Position numbers and translations under genes: made by a program | Notes under the pieces: model-generated | The model's database searches: none | What the model saw: only the letters and a program-made list of their open reading frames with translations | What the model was told of the DNA's origin: nothing | Assembly (NCBI RefSeq): GCF_007860135.1 | Contig: NZ_SJPV01000002.1 | Location: forward strand, 708,267 to 772,266 | Length of the DNA: 64,000 nt | Direction: 5' to 3' | Origin: Novipirellula artificiosorum | GTDB taxonomy: Bacteria > Planctomycetota > Planctomycetia > Pirellulales > Pirellulaceae | Shown: piece by piece, positions 7,903 to 16,549 of the stretch | Layout: each line of letters opens with the position of its first letter | Numbering within the stretch: position 1 is the stretch's first letter

Positions 7903-10391
7903 GCTGTGGTTGCTCCTTTGAGACGAGGCGGCTCGGATCCCGTCTGGTGGGTGCCAACTCGTTTCGACTTCGCTGGCCCTCGATAGAACCGATTGCCCAG
8001 CAACTGTTCCAGCAGAAAGACCAGCAGGGCAAGCAGCAGGGCAGGCGAGTGGAGCGAAACCCGTTGGCCATCTTGATCACTACTCAGGTCGATCTCATTT
8101 TGGTCCGTTACCCACTGGATCCGGTCACTGGCGAGAAGTGTTGCAGCCTGGTCTTGATCGATACGTTCCAAAACGGTTGCGGCTGGGTGGACGTTCGCCG
8201 AAAAGCCGGCTCGAAAATCTCTGCCGCGAAGCCAATAGGTGCCCGGTTGATCGATGTTTGCAATACTGACCTGCGAGGCATCTCGATCGACATCGATCGG
8301 TACCGCGCTGGCATTTCCGGGAGGGAACAATTGAAAACGTCGGAGGTCGCGATCGGCGATAGTCGTCTCCGGTTCACGAGCATCACGCGAGGAGACAATC
8401 GTCGGTTGCGACGAGATTGCGACGGCATGCGGTCGACCGACCAAAAGGGTTGACGTTTCTCCACTGCGTTGTGTCAAGTAATCCGCCATTTGGCGAACCA
8501 GCAAGAATGCCGGCCATGCTTCGCTACCGCTAAACAGATCGTTCCATGCCGCTGCGTCGCCGGCCAAGGCTGGAAGCGGCGTTGCCACCACCAGCACGCG
8601 TCCGCGTGCTTGGTCGGTGCCGGGTTCCATCGAATCAATTCGCTCGACAATTGCAGGATGCTCCGTGCCAGCGAAACTCGCAAGTTCCCTGAATCGCTCC
8701 TCTGGCCTCAATTGCCAATACTGGTTGACGCGGAACGCGTTCCAAGGAACTCCCCCCTCGACGTCAGCAAAGGGGGCTAAGATGGGATGGGAGGAGGATG
8801 GCAACTGCAAAAAGGACCCTGGAGTTGGAACCCGCCAACGGCGAACCCGACCGGGCAACAATTCGTCCCTTTTCTGCTCGCGGTCGGCCGCCGGTCCGAG
8901 GGCAACGAGCAACCCACACCCTTGGCCAACCACCTCACGCAGCCTGGGGTCGGCAACCGCGTCATTTGGCGGGTCAAGCAGAATGACGGCATCGAAAACG
9001 GACAATTCTGCGACGGCAAAGTCGCGATAGTCAACGGTTTCCACCTGGTATTCAGCATTCGGATCGTCGAGAAAAGAGGGAGCGGCGATGGTTTGGCCGA
9101 TCCGCTTGGGCTCATCCGGGTTGTCACCCACGACTAACACCGGTGACGCGGGCAAGACGTCGATGGTGAAGTACCGCACATCGTCAATGGTTAGTGGATC
9201 CTCGCCGACCAATCGGATTTGGCCATGATGGGCTCCAACGCTCAATGGGGGGACATTCAATAACACTTCACTCGAACCACGTCCGCGGATTCGCGTGCTC
9301 ACTCGATCGACGCTACGTAGGGTTGGACGCTCAATGACTCCGTCACGAACAACCGGTAGCGCCGGATTGGGTTGGAACATCTGCAATTCCGCCGTGACCG
9401 AAACATCCGCTGATGTTACATCACCGCCGAGGTCGATCACCGTCGAAACGGGAACCGGTGTCGATGCGGGAGGCGTCGGGTCGTAGATTTTGACGCTCGA
9501 GAGCCGGCGATTTGTACCACGGAAGGCTCCGAGATCAAAAAGCGTCACGTTGACCGAGGGATCGGATTCAATCAATTCGTTGAGCGAAGTCTGTTGGATT
9601 GCACTTTTCCACGTCGCCTCACTCATGTCGCTAATCACGATCACCGCTCGACTGGTCAGTTCGCTGGACCGCACCAACCCAATGGCCGCCTCGATCCGGG
9701 ATTCGATCGGCTGCGTGACCACCAACGGTTCGACCTGTTCGATCTGCGAAATGGCACTGGCCGCGTCCAACGCGAAAGCGGGTGGCGTGGCGGAGCGATC
9801 GAGCACGGCGATCCTGCTGGCTCTTGGGACTCGTGCAACGATCCATTGGGCAAGGTTGCCAATGCGTAGCATGCGATCATCGTCGGCCGTTTTCCACGCG
9901 GCGGTGGGCGAATTGTCGATCACAATCGACAGCGCGATTGGTGCGGTCGTTTCTGTCGACAATCTCGGACCGCTTGCATAAGTCGTTGCTCCCCATATCA
10001 AAGCCGACACCAACACGACGGCGGCAAGCCCGATCAAGGTGTATCGCAACGAGGCCGGCTGTGCTCGCATCGTTGCGATGGAAGCCAGCACCAATAGGAC
10101 AACCCCTAGCACAGCGAACAAACCAATGGTCATCCAAACGACCGACAACGATTGATGGATCAAGGGACGTGCCAGGAACAACGCAACCGCAGCGATCGCG
10201 GCGATTCGCAGTGCCAGCAGCCACCAGCGGCGGATCTTCAATCGATTCCGATTCGTCTCATACCGCTGAGTCAGAAACCGAAGTGAGGGGAAAACGACCT
10301 TCTTCGGTTCTCGGCGCGCGAGGAAATGCAACACCACCGGCGCGGCTGCCGCGAGAACTCCGAAGATTAAGGTTGCGTTGAGGAAAGTCAC
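7899..10391 (-). CDS. BatA N-terminal / VWA-like membrane protein
   Basis: Product of 830 residues. The N-terminus (ATLIFGVLAAAAPVVLHFLA, then EPKKVVFPSLRFL and RRWWLLALRIAAIA) is the BatA/aerotolerance-regulator N-terminal domain with two membrane segments. Two more hydrophobic segments lie near residues 87-110 and 118-140. The following VWA-like domain has a MIDAS variant, IDNSPTAAW (Thr in place of the last Ser), so metal binding may be altered. A large periplasmic part and a C-terminal membrane segment (LHSPALLLALLVFLLEQLL) complete it. It overlaps the next gene by 4 bp. It lies 347 bp downstream of the DUF58 gene, a gap now occupied by a repeat. Confidence 0.83.
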   Translation of the reverse strand: MTFLNATLIFGVLAAAAPVVLHFLARREPKKVVFPSLRFLTQRYETNRNRLKIRRWWLLALRIAAIAAVALFLARPLIHQSLSVVWMTIGLFAVLGVVLLVLASIATMRAQPASLRYTLIGLAAVVLVSALIWGATTYASGPRLSTETTAPIALSIVIDNSPTAAWKTADDDRMLRIGNLAQWIVARVPRASRIAVLDRSATPPAFALDAASAISQIEQVEPLVVTQPIESRIEAAIGLVRSSELTSRAVIVISDMSEATWKSAIQQTSLNELIESDPSVNVTLFDLGAFRGTNRRLSSVKIYDPTPPASTPVPVSTVIDLGGDVTSADVSVTAELQMFQPNPALPVVRDGVIERPTLRSVDRVSTRIRGRGSSEVLLNVPPLSVGAHHGQIRLVGEDPLTIDDVRYFTIDVLPASPVLVVGDNPDEPKRIGQTIAAPSFLDDPNAEYQVETVDYRDFAVAELSVFDAVILLDPPNDAVADPRLREVVGQGCGLLVALGPAADREQKRDELLPGRVRRWRVPTPGSFLQLPSSSHPILAPFADVEGGVPWNAFRVNQYWQLRPEERFRELASFAGTEHPAIVERIDSMEPGTDQARGRVLVVATPLPALAGDAAAWNDLFSGSEAWPAFLLVRQMADYLTQRSGETSTLLVGRPHAVAISSQPTIVSSRDAREPETTIADRDLRRFQLFPPGNASAVPIDVDRDASQVSIANIDQPGTYWLRGRDFRAGFSANVHPAATVLERIDQDQAATLLASDRIQWVTDQNEIDLSSDQDGQRVSLHSPALLLALLVFLLEQLLGNRFYRGPAKSKRVGTHQTGSEPPRLKGATTA

Positions 10392-10482
10392 TGAGAAGCG
10401 ATTTTGGGGTTAGGGAGTTCGGGAGTTGGGTTGGACTGATGAAGATGCCGTAGACATGTCCAAGCCGCAAAGCGAAATCGAC

Positions 10483-10637
10483 CTGGCTCCCTTCTCCCCC
10501 GGCGCAGCGGGGGGAGAAGGGCTGGGGAAGAGGGGGCTCAGCAGATGCAAGTGGCCGACGAAGTAGCTATAAATCTGGCACGGCGAAAACCCCTCACCCC
10601 CGTCCCCTCTCCCCACAAGTGGGGCGAGGGGAGCCAG
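10483..10637. repeat. Two-part CTGGCTCCC-type repeat
   Basis: CTGGCTCCCTTCTCCCCC at 10483 and GGGGCGAGGGGAGCCAG at 10621-10637 are the outer arms. Inside are a hairpin TCTCCCCCGGCGCAGCGGGGGGAGA and a second one around CCCCTCTCCCCACAAGTGGGGCGAGGGG. It belongs to the same family as 18-80 but is longer. It fills most of the 347-bp gap between the DUF58 and BatA/VWA genes, where no other gene or signal is seen. Confidence 0.7.
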
Positions 10638-10738
10638 AGTGTATCGTGTCGTTTGCCAGGTCGAATGCATTTTCGTTAGCCCAGGGATAGGGAGTCAGCC
10701 TCGTTTCGCTCTCTCATTTCCTGTCTCTGCCTCTCCAT

Positions 10739-11626
10739 TTAGAAACGTGCTTGGCGCTGCATCAGGTACTCGGTCAACGCCGCATCAAACGGCATGCTGG
10801 TGTCGAGCGGCACGTAGTCGATACGCAAATTGCTGCACTTTTCACGGTAAACACTTCTGAACTGCTCGAGTTGGATCAGGTAGTCTTCTCGGAATCCCGT
10901 CGCATCCACTGTGATCGTCTCACCGCTTTCGCTGTCCTCAAACTGCACGGGTCCATCGTAGGGAAAATTCACTTCGGCTTCATCGAGAATGTGGAAGACA
11001 ATCACATCGTGACCTCCGTGCCGAAGCCTTGCCAACGATGCAAGGACTTGTTCGGGATCATCAAGCAAATCCGAGAACAACATGACCAGCGAATGGTGCT
11101 TCAGCATCGAGGCAATTTGAGTCAAGCAAGCGCCAAGATCGGTGTTGCCGGTCGGTTCAAGTTGGGACAGCCGTGCCATCACGTCACCAAGATGCCCCCG
11201 GCGGCTGCGTGCGGGAAGTTCCGCATGAACCTTTTCGCCCAGTGTCAACAATCCGACGGGGTCTTGTTGCATCGTCATCAAGTAGGTCAACGAAGCGGCT
11301 AAGCAAGTTGCGTATTCAAACTTGTTCATGCTTTGCGAATCGGTAAAGCCCATCGATTGAGAGAGGTCGATGGCCAAGTAGCCTGTCAGATTCGTTTCCG
11401 CTTCGAAACGCTTGATGTAATACTTGTCCGTTTTCGCGTAGACCAACCAATCGATCAGCTTGGGATCGTCGCCGCGATTGTATCGGCGATGCTCACTGAA
11501 TTGCACGGAGAACCCGTGGAACGGACTGGTGTGCAGCCCTTGCAAGAACCCTCGAATCACCATCCGAGCGCGCAGGTCCAGCCGTTTGATCTGCTGCAGC
11601 GACTCGGGGGATAACAGTGAAGCCAT
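10739..11626 (-). CDS. DUF58 domain protein (VWA-like)
   Basis: Product of 295 residues. The family signature is clear: GFSVQFSEHRRYNRGDDPKLIDW followed by KTDKYYIKRFEAETNL, then YLAIDLSQSM, a MIDAS-like DxSxS at the start of the VWA-type fold. No signal peptide or membrane segment is visible, so it is cytoplasmic. DUF58 proteins almost always sit next to MoxR ATPases; the pair is thought to act as a chaperone or assembly machine for VWA partners. The MoxR gene is upstream, separated by a 130-bp inverted-repeat element that now provides the leader of this gene. No Shine-Dalgarno is evident. Confidence 0.9.
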   Translation of the reverse strand: MASLLSPESLQQIKRLDLRARMVIRGFLQGLHTSPFHGFSVQFSEHRRYNRGDDPKLIDWLVYAKTDKYYIKRFEAETNLTGYLAIDLSQSMGFTDSQSMNKFEYATCLAASLTYLMTMQQDPVGLLTLGEKVHAELPARSRRGHLGDVMARLSQLEPTGNTDLGACLTQIASMLKHHSLVMLFSDLLDDPEQVLASLARLRHGGHDVIVFHILDEAEVNFPYDGPVQFEDSESGETITVDATGFREDYLIQLEQFRSVYREKCSNLRIDYVPLDTSMPFDAALTEYLMQRQARF

Positions 11627-11637
11627 GGAGGAAAGTC

Positions 11638-11767
11638 TAGTGGACTGTCAAGTTGAAAACTTCGAGTTGGGACGTAGTGGACTTCGCCAGAAGTCCCCAA
11701 GACTATTTGAGTTAGGGATTTCTGGCGAAATCCACTACCCTAATATTTGGTGCTGACAGTCCACTAG
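11638..11767. mobile_element. 130-bp CTAG-ended inverted-repeat element (MITE-like)
   Basis: Terminal arms CTAGTGGACTGTCA (11638-11651) and TGACAGTCCACTAG (11754-11767) are perfect inverted repeats. A second palindrome lies inside: GTAGTGGACTTCGCCAGAAG (11675) against TTCTGGCGAAATCCACTAC (to 11738). There is no coding capacity. The right end overlaps the MoxR stop codon (TAG at 11764-11766 on the minus strand). Size and CTAG ends resemble the element at 43838-43968. Confidence 0.75.
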
Positions 11768-12837
11768 GACGACTTGGCCATCTTTTCGGGTTCGGGCACG
11801 GGCACATCCTTGAGCAGTCGCGCGATGATCGCGTCGGTATCCATGCCCTCGGCTTGGGCTTGAAAATTGGTCGCAATCCGGTGCCTCAGGACCGGCGCAG
11901 CGATACGCCCAATGTCACTTGGGTCCACGCTAAACCGGCCCCCCATCGCCGCGAGGGCTTTGGCGCCGTTGATCAAGTTCTGTCCCGCGCGCGGTCCGGC
12001 GCCCCAATCCACCAATTCACGGACATAGTCGGGGGCCGTTTCGTCTTTGGGACGCGTTGCGCGGACGAGTTTCGCAGCGTAGCGGATCACCAACGGATTG
12101 ACGGCGATGCTGGAAACCAGTTTTTGGATATTCAAAATCGCCCGAGACGACAGCACTTTATTGACTTGCTGCGTTTCGCCGCGAGTGGTTGAAGTCAGAA
12201 TCTGCTCTTCTTCGGCAGCCGATGGGTAGCCGACTTTGATGTTGAACATGAATCGGTCCAATTGAGCTTCGGGCAACGGGTAGGTGCCCTCTTGCTCGAT
12301 CGGGTTTTGGGTCGCAATCGTGAAAAACGGGGCGGGCAGCGGATACGTTTCGGTGCCTACCGTGACTTGACGCTCTTGCATGGCTTCGAGCAGTGCGGCT
12401 TGCGTTTTGGGTGGCGTACGATTGATCTCGTCCGCCAACAAGACATTGGTGAAAATTGGACCCTCGACAAAACGGAAACTCCGCTTACCAGAATCGTCTT
12501 CTTCAAGAACTTGCGTCCCCGTAATGTCCGAAGGCATCAAATCGGGGGTAAACTGAATGCGCTTGAAGGAAACGTCCAAGATGTCCGCCAACGTGCTGAC
12601 CATCAACGTCTTGGCCAACCCGGGAACCCCTTCGAGCAAGCAATGGCCGCGAGTAAAAATTGCCGCAAGCAGTTGTTCAATCGTGTCGGTTTGGCCCACA
12701 ATGACTTTTGCAAGCTCGGCACGCATCGTTTGTTGGTGCCCAGCGAATTCGCGAAGTACATCACCTAAGTTACGAGCCGCTCCCGCGTTTCGAGCGGGTT
12801 CGTTCGGCGTAGCGGGGGCAGGAGGAGGATTGGTCAT
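11764..12837 (-). CDS. MoxR-family AAA+ ATPase
   Basis: Product of 357 residues. The AAA+ core shows Walker A GVPGLAKT, Walker B VLLADEINRTPPKTQAALLEAM, sensor region FFTIATQNPIEQEGTYPLPEAQLDRF and the C-terminal lid. An N-terminal Pro/Ala-rich tail precedes VIVGQTDTIEQLL. MoxR ATPases act as chaperones that mature VWA-domain partners; here those are presumably the DUF58 and the two membrane VWA proteins downstream on the same strand. The stop codon TAG lies within the terminal CTAG of the 130-bp element that separates it from DUF58. It is divergent, about 100 bp apart, from the DUF4159 protein gene, so the promoters are shared. Confidence 0.93.
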   Translation of the reverse strand: MTNPPPAPATPNEPARNAGAARNLGDVLREFAGHQQTMRAELAKVIVGQTDTIEQLLAAIFTRGHCLLEGVPGLAKTLMVSTLADILDVSFKRIQFTPDLMPSDITGTQVLEEDDSGKRSFRFVEGPIFTNVLLADEINRTPPKTQAALLEAMQERQVTVGTETYPLPAPFFTIATQNPIEQEGTYPLPEAQLDRFMFNIKVGYPSAAEEEQILTSTTRGETQQVNKVLSSRAILNIQKLVSSIAVNPLVIRYAAKLVRATRPKDETAPDYVRELVDWGAGPRAGQNLINGAKALAAMGGRFSVDPSDIGRIAAPVLRHRIATNFQAQAEGMDTDAIIARLLKDVPVPEPEKMAKSS

Positions 12838-12940
12838 GGTCGATTACGTACATTCCTTTGCAGAAAATATCGCCTTCGGAAACGAAAGGGCTTCGACCTA
12901 TCTTAGACAGATCGCGAGGATGACGGGAGGACGCCAAGCC

Positions 12941-15298
12941 GTGAAGACCCGTTTTGTCTGCGTTTTGATCGCGTTCTTGTTGCCTAGTTTGCTTATTCAA
13001 CCAGCCTATGCTGAGGTCGATCCGGCGAGCGTCCAACGGGCGATCGATCGCGGAGTTGCCTATTTGCGGGGGACTCAGAATGCTCGCGGTGGGTGGAACG
13101 AATACGGAAGCTATTCCTGCGGCTTATCGGCCCTTTGTACGCTTTCGTTGTTGAATGCTGGCGTTTCACGCGAGGATCCGGCGATTGCCTCGGCGATGAA
13201 GTATCTACGTAGCTTCGAACCCGATGATACCTATTCGTTGTCACTACAAACGTTGGTGTATTGCCAACTCGGCGCAGCCGGTGATTTACCGCGTCTTCGC
13301 CGAAACGTCGGCCAGTTGGTTGCCACTCAGAACAATGGGGGCCCGAAATCGGGCGCTTGGGGGTACGGGAGCCAAATGGGTAGCGGAGATCCGTCGAATT
13401 CGCAGTTTGCGCTGTTGGCACTGGGGGCTGCGAAAGACCGTGGCATTGATGTCGACACGACCGTGTTCGAACGCTCGATTAGATACTGGACATCAATTCA
13501 ACGGTCCGGTGGCGGTTGGGCCTACACCGGTGGCCAGCCACCTACCGGTAGCATGGCCTGTGCTGGGATCGCGTCGATGATCATCGGTCGTGGAGGCATG
13601 AAGGGAACGAGTTCGAGGATTGTCGGTGATCAGATTCAATGCTGTGGCAATCCCGCCAACGCAAACGATCCGGTTCAAGCTGGACTCGATTGGCTTGGTA
13701 AGAGTTTCTCCGTCGAAGTCAATCCTGGAACCAGCAACTCGGCAACGTATTATTACTACCTCTATGCACTCGAGCGTGTCGGTCGTCTGTCGGGACGACG
13801 CTTTATAGGCGGCCACGATTGGTACCGAGAAGGAGCGGAGGCTTTGCTCGAGGAACACGACCAATTTCAAGGTTTTTGGTCAGGTAGCGGCCCCTGGGAA
13901 ACCAACAACGAGATCGCGACGTCGTTTGCACTGCTGTTTCTCAGCAAAGGAAAACGCCAAGTGGTTGCAGGGCAGTTGCAATATCCAAGCCAAATCCAAG
14001 ACGAGTGGCGATCGCATCCCGAGGGACTCAAACAACTCGTTCGTCAAGTCGAACGGGATTGGGGACGCGACTTGACGTGGCAAACGATTGTGGGCCAGAC
14101 GCCCGATGGTGAGGTTGTCGCGGTCGAAGATTTGTTGCAGACGCCCGTCTTGATCATTCGCGGACGTAGCACGCTATCGTTTTCAGCGGAATTAGTCGAA
14201 CGCCTTGGCAAGTACATCGAACAAGGAGGCACGATCTTCTTTGAAGCCGATGGCGGCGACGGATGTGGGGATGCATCGGCATTTGAGGTGAGTGTCCGTC
14301 GACTCTGTGGCATTTGGTTCGAGGGGGCATCGCTCGATCGATTGCCGCCGACCCATCCCGTTTGGTTTGCCGAGCACGAGGTCTCGCCCGATTCGGTGGA
14401 GCTGATTGGCAAAGACTTCTGGGTCTACGGCGTCCAGGCTTGTTGCCGCACGGCTGTTTTTTATGTCCCCAACAGTTTGTCGTGTCGTTGGGAGCTTAGT
14501 GATGTGCTCGTCGGTCGAAACGAAGTTCCGAGTGCCGTTCGCGGGCAAGTCGACTTGGCGGTCCGGCTGGGCGAGAATGTGATCGCCTACGCCACGGGAC
14601 GCGATCTGAAAGACAAACTTGAAAAGCGAACGATTCTCGAAGGCGGTGAGGCCCCCGAACCGAATCGGGGGACGATTCACGTTGCGATGCTTGCACTGGG
14701 AGCAGGCGGTGATGAAGCTCGTCGAGCGATTCCGAATGCGGCTGAGCTGATTCGGCGACAAGTCAAAATCGACCTGGTTGCGGCAGATCAGCCGATCGGT
14801 ATCGAAGCCCCCAATTTGAACCGCGTTCCGATCCTCTGGATGCACGGGCGAACTGATTTTTCGCTCAACCTGACGCAACGAGAGATGGTGGCGGAGTTCC
14901 TTCGCAACCAGGGGATGATCTTTGCCACATCCATTTGTGGAAACGAAGCGTTTGCGGAGGCGTTTCGCCGGGAAATGGCTTTGGTCTTGCCTGATGCTCC
15001 GCTGCAGCGGATGGACGCGTCGCATCCGGCACTGACGAGCGTTTACGGTGGCTTTGATTTGTCGTCGGTCACGATTCGCGAGCCGAGCGATCGGGGCCGA
15101 AGCCAAGTGATCGAAACTCGCTCCGGCCCGCCAATCCTCGAATATGCGACGGTCGACAACATGGTCAATGTGTTCTTCTCGCCACTGGACGTCAGCTGCG
15201 CGTTGGAGAGTCAGAACTCGGTCCAATGTCCTGGCTACCCCACGGCCGATGCCGCAAAGATCGTTGCCAACATGCTGTTGTACGGATTGAACCAGTAA
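12941..15298 (+). CDS. Secreted squalene-cyclase-like repeat protein with DUF4159 domains
   Basis: I choose the GTG at 12941 because GGGAGG lies ten bases upstream and it gives a standard Sec signal peptide (MKTRFVCVLIAFLLPSLL, cut after AYA). An ATG at 12920 is the alternative, and the frame stays open further upstream through the MoxR gene. The first half (about residues 25-330) contains alpha/alpha-barrel prenyltransferase/squalene-oxidase-type repeats such as GVAYLRGTQNARGGWNEYG and SIQRSGGGWAYTGG. The second half carries two DUF4159-like units, beginning near DLTWQTIVGQ and TIHVAMLALGAGGDE. No DxDD-type cyclase motif is seen, so enzymatic cyclisation is doubtful. This architecture regularly accompanies MoxR/VWA clusters in planctomycetes. 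Length is 785 residues. Confidence 0.85.
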   Translation: MKTRFVCVLIAFLLPSLLIQPAYAEVDPASVQRAIDRGVAYLRGTQNARGGWNEYGSYSCGLSALCTLSLLNAGVSREDPAIASAMKYLRSFEPDDTYSLSLQTLVYCQLGAAGDLPRLRRNVGQLVATQNNGGPKSGAWGYGSQMGSGDPSNSQFALLALGAAKDRGIDVDTTVFERSIRYWTSIQRSGGGWAYTGGQPPTGSMACAGIASMIIGRGGMKGTSSRIVGDQIQCCGNPANANDPVQAGLDWLGKSFSVEVNPGTSNSATYYYYLYALERVGRLSGRRFIGGHDWYREGAEALLEEHDQFQGFWSGSGPWETNNEIATSFALLFLSKGKRQVVAGQLQYPSQIQDEWRSHPEGLKQLVRQVERDWGRDLTWQTIVGQTPDGEVVAVEDLLQTPVLIIRGRSTLSFSAELVERLGKYIEQGGTIFFEADGGDGCGDASAFEVSVRRLCGIWFEGASLDRLPPTHPVWFAEHEVSPDSVELIGKDFWVYGVQACCRTAVFYVPNSLSCRWELSDVLVGRNEVPSAVRGQVDLAVRLGENVIAYATGRDLKDKLEKRTILEGGEAPEPNRGTIHVAMLALGAGGDEARRAIPNAAELIRRQVKIDLVAADQPIGIEAPNLNRVPILWMHGRTDFSLNLTQREMVAEFLRNQGMIFATSICGNEAFAEAFRREMALVLPDAPLQRMDASHPALTSVYGGFDLSSVTIREPSDRGRSQVIETRSGPPILEYATVDNMVNVFFSPLDVSCALESQNSVQCPGYPTADAAKIVANMLLYGLNQ

Positions 15299-15462
15299 GG
15301 CACCCGTCGAGTCGGCAGGGTAAGGACGGGAGGTGTTAGGACAACATAATCGATTCGTTGTCTTTGTCGAACAGAGCGATCTTGTCGAATCGTGCTGGAA
15401 TCGTTCCACTGTGTCGTTCGTTGTCCACTAGCGAAAGATTTTGAACATTTTGGGCGTCACCC

Positions 15463-16500
15463 ATGTCGAATTTGCGACCCATCTTTGAAGACGAGCAAGC
15501 GACTTATGTGGCGGACACCTGTCAAGCGTTAGCGCGGGGAATCGAGACCGATCAGGTTCAGCTCCATGCTCTGGCTCGTGGGCATTATCCTGGCCACAAG
15601 TTGCCTCGCGCAGCATTGAGCGGTGTAAGGACGGTGGGGTATTGGGACGCCATCCATGATCAAGATTGGGGACTCGACTGGCACCGTAACGAAGGCATTG
15701 AATTGACGTTACTGGAAACGGGGCATCTCGGATTCAGCGTCGGTGGCCCAGCCCACGAGCTTCAAGCCGGTGATTTGACGATCACGCGACCTTGGCAAGC
15801 ACATTGCGTTGGGATGCCGCATGTCCGGGCAAGTCGGTTGCATTGGTTAATTCTTGACGTCAACGTTCGTCGTCCCCATCAACGATGGCGTTGGCCGTCC
15901 TGGATCGTGCTGTCTCGAAGCGATCGCGACGAGTTGACGGATATGCTGCGTCACAATGAGCATCCCGTTTGGCCGGGCGGCCCCGAGATTTTGGCCTGTT
16001 TTCAGAAGATCGCGTCTGCTGTCGAAAGCACGGCAAGCGGTAGCAGTGTGTCGAGGCTTGCGGTGTTGATCAATGAACTGCTTCTCTTGACCCTCGAGAT
16101 GCTTCGGCGAGCCGATCCCTCCCTTGATCGAGCTTTGTCGAAGACGCAGCGTACCGTCGAATTGTTGTTGGCCGATCTGCAAGAGGCACCGCAGCAGCTT
16201 GTTCAAGATTGGACGGTCCGCAAAATGGCGAACTGTTGCGGGCTGGGGGTCACGCAGTTCAGTTCGCATTGTAAGCAACTCACCAACATGTCGCCGTTGC
16301 AATACCTGAACCACTTGCGACTTGAAAGGGCGGCACGGCTGTTGGTCGAGCACCCAGACCTCGCCATCACCGAGGTGACTCATCAATGTGGATTCGCATC
16401 AAGTCAGTACTTTGCAACGGCGTTTCGTCGCCGTTTCGGCGTCGCGCCGCGTGAGTATCGAAACAGTGCCGCTGCCAAATCCCCGCCGACATCGACATGA
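15463..16500 (+). CDS. AraC-family transcriptional regulator
   Basis: Product of 345 residues. The N-terminal half is an AraC-type cupin sensor (GIELTLLETGHLGFSVGG, then HELQAGDLTITRPWQAH). The C-terminal 100 residues form the double helix-turn-helix: WTVRKMANCCGLGVTQFSSH for the first, ITEVTHQCGFASSQYFATAF for the second, ending FGVAPREYR. Such proteins usually sense a sugar and activate catabolic genes. Its target is not obvious. The convergent sulfatase gene ends 49 bp away and is a candidate. The 164-bp region before it has no recognisable signal. Confidence 0.92.
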   Translation: MSNLRPIFEDEQATYVADTCQALARGIETDQVQLHALARGHYPGHKLPRAALSGVRTVGYWDAIHDQDWGLDWHRNEGIELTLLETGHLGFSVGGPAHELQAGDLTITRPWQAHCVGMPHVRASRLHWLILDVNVRRPHQRWRWPSWIVLSRSDRDELTDMLRHNEHPVWPGGPEILACFQKIASAVESTASGSSVSRLAVLINELLLLTLEMLRRADPSLDRALSKTQRTVELLLADLQEAPQQLVQDWTVRKMANCCGLGVTQFSSHCKQLTNMSPLQYLNHLRLERAARLLVEHPDLAITEVTHQCGFASSQYFATAFRRRFGVAPREYRNSAAAKSPPTST

Positions 16501-16549
16501 GGTGCCGCGTGATGGCCCCATCGCGCGCCGGAGGGTCGTTGCAGCCGAG

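Noticed and set aside
12557..12940. Upstream extension of the DUF4159 protein into the MoxR gene
   Set aside because: The extra 128 residues are antisense to MoxR, have no homology, and bury the signal peptide.
14192..15409. Long minus-strand frame of 405 residues
   Set aside because: It is antisense to the DUF4159 gene, with shadow codon pattern. The same applies to 20183-21484, 32418-33419 and 48593-49921.
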